A program made the translations under genes and the position numbers. Source: an uncultured cyanobacterium (GTDB lineage Bacteria; Cyanobacteriota; Cyanobacteriia; Pseudanabaenales; Pseudanabaenaceae). From it: a stretch of 16,077 nucleotides of DNA. Below, piece after piece: positions 12,459 through 16,077 of this stretch. How positions within the stretch are numbered: the first letter of the stretch is position 1; each line of letters begins with the position of its first letter. Below the pieces are notes generated by a model. The model was not told where the DNA came from and did not search any database. It worked only from the letters and a program-made list of their open reading frames with translations. The DNA lies in contig CAIJEA010000614.1 of NCBI GenBank assembly GCA_903819605.1, forward strand, positions 1-16,077, given 5' to 3'.

Positions 12459-14111
12459 ATGCTCAAGCCTGTAATACTTACCGTTGATGATGACCCCGCA
12501 GTATTGCAAGCGGTGGCTAGAGACTTACGACAGCAATATGGCGATCGCTTTCGGATTGTACGAGCAGACTCTGGAGCATCGGCACTTGATACCACACAGC
12601 AACTCAAACTTCGCAATGAAGCGATCGCCTTGTTCTTAGTGGATCAACGGATGCCCCTAATGAGCGGCGTAGAATTTTTATAACAGGCGAGTGACATCTT
12701 TCCCGAAGCAAAGCGAGTGCTGCTAACTGCCTATGCCGATACAAATGCCGCGATCGCCGCAATTAATACCGCTAGACTGGACTACTACCTATTAAAGCCT
12801 TGGGACCCTCCACAGGAAAAGCTTTATCCTGCCCTTGATGACTTGCTCAACGATTGGCAAGCCAACTTTAAACCCGAATTTCAAGGCGTAAAAGTAATTA
12901 GCGATCGCTGGTCTCCGCAATCTCACAATATTCGCGATTTCCTTGCCCGTAACCAAATTCCCTATCGTTGGCTCGATATTGAAACTAATCCTGAAGCTCA
13001 GAAATTTCTGCAATATGCTGGAGAGAAAGGTAATCCCTGCTTGCCTTTGGTAATTTTGCCTGATGGCATGAAATTAGTTAAACCTAGCATTACTGATATC
13101 GCGGGAAAAGTCGGACTACAAACGGAAGCTGAAAAACCATTTTACGATCTCGCCATTATTGGTGGTGGTCCCGCAGGACTGGCCGCCGCAGTTTATGGAG
13201 CTTCGGAAGGATTACGCACCGTGATGATTGAGAAGGAAGCCCCTGGAGGACAGGCAGGAACCAGCTCACGCATCGAGAACTATTTAGGATTTCCTGTGGG
13301 CTTGAGTGGTAGCGACCTCGCTCGACGCGGAGTCACCCAAGCCAAGCGTTTTGGGGTAGAAATCCTAACACCCTTAGAAGCAACAGGCATCCGCATAGAG
13401 AACAACTATCGCATCATTACATTATCTAATGGTTCGGAGATTAGTTGTCACGCCCTAATTTTAGCGATGGGCGTAGCTTGGCGCAGGTTAGACGTAAAGG
13501 GAATTGACCAGTTCACTGGTTCAGGAATCTACTATGGTGCGGCTCAAACTGAAGCATCGGCTTGTCAAAATGAGGAAGTTTATATAGTGGGTGGAGCGAA
13601 CTCCGCAGGTCAAGCGGCGATGTATTTCTCGAAATATGCCAGCAAGGTTCGCATGTTAGTACGTGGTGAATCCCTCACTAAGAGTATGTCCCAATATTTA
13701 ATCGATCAGATTGCGGGAACTCCTAATATCGAAGTTTTACCTTTCCACAGTGTTGTAGAAGTTAAAGGCAGCGACAAATTGGAAGAGATTGTGGTGAAGG
13801 ATTCGCAAACTGGTGAGGTAAAAACTCTAGCGGCAAGTTCGCTATTTATTTTCATTGGTGCAACTCCTAGCACGGAATGGCTAGGAGATCTGATTCAACA
13901 AGACGATCGCGGTTTTGTAAAGACGGGTTTAGATATTGAGAAAACTACGCCTTGGCAATTGAAACGCGATCGCTTCTTGTTAGAGACAAATATTTCTGGC
14001 ATCTTTGCGGTGGGAGATGTGCGTCACGGCTCGGTTAAGCGCGTTGCCTCAGGCGTAGGCGAAGGATCGATTTGCGTGCAATTTGTGCATCAACATCTTG
14101 CCAATGTTTAA
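12459..14111 (+). pseudogene. Receiver-glutaredoxin-thioredoxin reductase-like fusion with an in-frame TAA
   Basis: The frame would give a 550-codon protein but is stopped by TAA at 12681-12683 (codon 75). Both sides are in the same frame. Residues 4-115 form a receiver domain: VDDDP with Asp10-12, phosphoacceptor Asp62 in LVDQRMP, Thr90 in LLTAYAD, and Lys113 in LLKPW; the stop falls between the third and fourth strands (after GVEFL), where relatives commonly have Glu, so GAA to TAA is a likely cause. Residues about 145-220 form a glutaredoxin-like domain in which the CPYC motif is replaced by WSPQSH. From about 228 there is a thioredoxin-reductase fold with GGGPAGLAAAVYGASEGL (FAD), GGANSAGQAAMYFS (NAD(P)H) and IFAVGDVRHG. 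The CxxC is missing (TEASACQNEEV). Start MLKPVILTV at 12459 is preferred over upstream 12429. The kinase that follows is the expected partner. Confidence 0.85.
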
Positions 14112-14122
14112 CCCTCAAAGGG

Positions 14123-14149
14123 AAAAAGATTGCGAAGCAATCTTTTTTT
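14123..14149 (+). terminator. Intrinsic terminator after the reductase fusion
   Basis: AAAAAGATTGC (14123-14133), loop GAA, GCAATCTTTTT (14137-14147), and the T run extends to 14149. This gives an 11-bp stem with a U tract, 11 nt after the stop. It lies only 27 nt before the kinase ATG, so the kinase is either read through or started from a promoter inside the preceding gene. Confidence 0.85.
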
Positions 14150-14175
14150 CTTTGTTTATAGTCTAGGAGATTGCC

Positions 14176-15597
14176 ATGCTCTGCGCTGATACTCTATTAC
14201 AACTGGAACTCTTTCAGACTTTGCCCATCGAGAGAATTAAGTGGATCTGCGATCGCGTCCAGCCAATGCACCTGAAAGCAGGAGATATTCTCTGTCGAGA
14301 AGGCGATCGCCCCGATGGATTTTACATTCAAGTGAATGGAATTACTAACATCAGCCGCATAAGCCAAGGCGTTGATATGCCCATCGGTCGGCATGAAGGA
14401 TTATCCTTCTTTGGTGAAATTCAAGTCCTCTCCGACGATAATGTACCTGTGACCTTAGAGGCTGTCAACGAAGTCCAACTCTATCGACTCTCTAGCGAAG
14501 ATTTTATTGATGTGCTGCATTCTTGCCGTGAGTTCGAGAAGCTCATGTTTCGGATCGTCCAGAAACGTTTGCGCGGTCTAGAATCTTTCATTCAAACCCG
14601 TGAGAAAATGGCTGCTCTCGGCACTCTCTCCGCAGGACTCGCCCACGAACTAAATAATCCTGCGGCGGCTCTAGTGCGTGCTTTAAAGGATTTGAAGCCT
14701 GCAATGCTGGAACTACAACGCATGAATTTAGTTTACGGTCAGCGCCAAGTCGATGAGGCGCATACTGCCGAATGGGTAAAAATTCGGGATTCAGGCTTTG
14801 AAGCGATCGCGAATCTGTCAACTAATTCTCTAGAACTAAGCGATCGTGAAGATCGCTTACTGGAATGGTTAGAAGATTATGGCGTACAAGAAGCTTGGAA
14901 ATTAGTAGAACCTTTGGCTCTAGGTGGTGTTGAACCAGAAATCTTATCCTCAATGATGGAACGTTGGCGCAACGATTCTACCGAATTGAGAGATATGGGA
15001 CTGCGATGGTTAGCTCTATCCTTTGATGTGATGGCAATGATTGGCAATGGGCTGAATGGTGCAGAGAGAATCTCGACATTAGTACAGTCGATGAAGTCCT
15101 ATTCCTATATGGATCGTGGTGCACAGCAAAAAGTTGACATCCACGAAGGCATTGAAGATACGCTGCGATTATTTTCGTTCAAACTCAAGCATGGCATTAC
15201 GATTAAACGCGATTACGATCGGAGCTTGCCACAGATTTTGGCTTTTGGAAGCGAGCTAAATCAGGTATGGACGAATTTAATTGATAATGCGATTTACGAA
15301 CTAGAAAACAAAGGTACATTTGACGGATCACCTGCCACGATTACGATTCGCACTTGTCACAGAGATAAACGTTTAGTAGTAGAAATTATCGACAATGGAC
15401 ATGGCATCGATCCAGAAGTTAAAAATCGTATTTTTGAACCCTTTTTTACTACTAAACCAATGGGTAAGGGTTCAGGATTAGGGCTAGATGTAGTCAGACG
15501 CATTATCGAAAATCGACATCAGGGAAGCTTAGCGATCGAGTCTGTCGCTGGTAAAACTTGCTTCATTGTGTTCATACCAATACATTATTCCACTTGA
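14176..15597 (+). CDS. Histidine kinase with N-terminal cyclic nucleotide-binding domain
   Basis: The protein has 473 aa, soluble. Residues about 10-130 are a CRP-like cyclic nucleotide-binding fold: LELFQTLPIERIKWI, LKAGDILCREGDRPDGFYIQ, SFFGEIQVL. The phosphate-binding GE..L..R motif is only partly present, so the ligand may not be cAMP. The H box is LSAGLAHELNNPAAA with His157, followed by a helical stretch of about 140 residues before the ATPase domain, longer than usual. The N box is LNQVWTNLIDNAIYEL (Asn371), G1 is IIDNGHG (Asp407), the F box is EPFFTTK and G2 is GSGLGL. AGGAGA at 14165-14170 is 5 nt before ATG. The partner receiver is fused to the upstream thioredoxin-reductase-like protein, an arrangement known in cyanobacteria and other phyla; its output is unknown. 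Confidence 0.93.
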   Translation: MLCADTLLQLELFQTLPIERIKWICDRVQPMHLKAGDILCREGDRPDGFYIQVNGITNISRISQGVDMPIGRHEGLSFFGEIQVLSDDNVPVTLEAVNEVQLYRLSSEDFIDVLHSCREFEKLMFRIVQKRLRGLESFIQTREKMAALGTLSAGLAHELNNPAAALVRALKDLKPAMLELQRMNLVYGQRQVDEAHTAEWVKIRDSGFEAIANLSTNSLELSDREDRLLEWLEDYGVQEAWKLVEPLALGGVEPEILSSMMERWRNDSTELRDMGLRWLALSFDVMAMIGNGLNGAERISTLVQSMKSYSYMDRGAQQKVDIHEGIEDTLRLFSFKLKHGITIKRDYDRSLPQILAFGSELNQVWTNLIDNAIYELENKGTFDGSPATITIRTCHRDKRLVVEIIDNGHGIDPEVKNRIFEPFFTTKPMGKGSGLGLDVVRRIIENRHQGSLAIESVAGKTCFIVFIPIHYST

Positions 15598-15771
15598 TCT
15601 CAAAAAGAGTTGGCATGACGCGCTAAAGATTACAAATTAAATATTATGTTTTTGGATTTTGATTCAGTGCAAATTAACCACACAATTTTCTAAACTTTGA
15701 AATATTTTTAATGTTGACAAAGGATCAATAGTACAACAATTTAATGTAAATGACTAATTTAGATTGTTAAT
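15598..15771. other. AT-rich spacer without recognisable genes
   Basis: No open frame of note, no RNA gene and no repeat was seen. A TTGACA at 15714-15719 is a possible -35, but no good -10 follows at 16-18 bp. No terminator hairpin is visible directly after the kinase gene. Confidence 0.4.
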
Positions 15772-15885
15772 TTAAAGCCCATCAAATTCTTGAATATAAG
15801 TTTTCATCTGATCAACTAAATCAATAATTGATAGCCATACTTTAGCATAGGATTGAATTGATTGTTTGGCTAGAAAAAATAGGCT
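15772..15885 (-). pseudogene. Possible remnant of a minus-strand gene
   Basis: The minus frame is open for 37 codons before TAA at 15772-15774 and reads SIQSYAKVWLSIIDLVDQMK then TYIQEFDGL. This has coding-like composition (amphipathic helix, no low-complexity run), but there is no start codon in front of it and TAA interrupts it upstream (15886-15888). The adjacent minus frame (IEALPSLPLKPIFSS) could be the preceding part if a frameshift is assumed. The family is not recognised. It may also be chance. Confidence 0.25.
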
Positions 15886-15960
15886 TTAGTGGTAGTGATG
15901 GTAGGGCTTCTATCCTACAATTTTGTAGATAATCAACAAATGAGTTATTAGAGCAATTAC

Positions 15961-16030
15961 CGCTCAAGCCCAAAAGATGAAGGTGTTGCAAAGCAACGCC
16001 TTCATCTTTTGGGCTTGAGCGCAAAGCGCT
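15961..16030. repeat. Long near-perfect hairpin, 29-bp stem
   Basis: Left arm 15961-15989 (starts CGCTCAAGCCCAAAAGATGA) pairs with right arm 15993-16021 (ends TTTTGGGCTTGAGCG) around the loop AAA. All 29 pairs match except one that would be G-U in RNA (T15984 with G15998). A second small hairpin, AGCGC-AAA-GCGCT (16018-16030), overlaps its 3' end and shares the GCAAAGC motif. There is no T run after it. No neighbouring gene points to it as a terminator. Confidence 0.85.
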
Positions 16031-16077
16031 GCAATATTGTTGACATACTAATTAGGCTTTGGAATTGGTGCGCTAAA

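Noticed and set aside
12717..14111. Independent thioredoxin reductase gene starting at GTG 12717
   Set aside because: That GTG codes for a conserved residue inside the receiver domain (VLLTAYAD), has no ribosome binding site, and both flanks of the TAA are in one frame.
15842..16024. Minus-strand open frame of 60 codons across the large hairpin
   Set aside because: It is produced by the palindrome, has no family similarity and no ribosome binding site.

Overview
The window looks like chromosomal DNA of a filamentous or unicellular cyanobacterium. The octamer GCGATCGC (HIP1, a cyanobacterial signature) occurs about thirty times, inside genes and between them. Moderate AT content and the gene repertoire would fit a Pseudanabaena-like organism, but genus is an inference. 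No tRNA, rRNA, CRISPR array or complete insertion sequence was seen.

Layout. 1-1672: end of a VOC-family gene, a frameshifted SMP-30/gluconolactonase-like gene and an ABM-domain membrane protein. 1673-2524: two inverted repeats, a DUF6714-like gene whose 3' end may be frameshifted, and a MarR promoter. 2525-5418: a MarR regulator, then an NmrA-type NAD(P)-binding gene (one frameshift), a glutathione S-transferase and an isoprenylcysteine methyltransferase-like membrane protein. The same 16-bp near-palindrome lies in front of both marR and the NmrA gene, so this looks like a self-contained electrophile or xenobiotic response unit. 5407-11607: single accessory genes or small groups (SnoaL-like; cupin; AraC-GyrI; LuxR with PfpI and a four-helix membrane protein; GFA with DUF1697), separated by copies of a HIP1-anchored repeat with strikingly regular 33 / 30 / 41-42 bp spacing. 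11717-15597: a BCP-like peroxiredoxin, then a receiver-glutaredoxin-thioredoxin reductase-like fusion (one in-frame stop) and a partner cyclic-nucleotide-binding-domain histidine kinase, with an intrinsic terminator between the last two. 15598-16077: gene-poor DNA ending in a 61-bp, almost perfect hairpin.

Themes. Most products belong to detoxification, redox or small-molecule stress families, with four one-component regulators (MarR, AraC-GyrI, LuxR, possibly the PfpI protein) and one two-component pair. At least three genes are broken (a frameshift in SMP-30, a frameshift in NmrA, a stop codon in the receiver fusion), a fourth may be (DUF6714), and a 28-codon gene stub ends inside a repeat copy. 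This means either an accessory region in decay or an assembly with residual errors; the NmrA shift is next to a T run. The GFA-DUF1697 block has no HIP1, is bracketed by two HIP1 repeat arrays, and has a similar 16-nt attC-like half-site after each gene. It may be a relic of integron-type cassettes.
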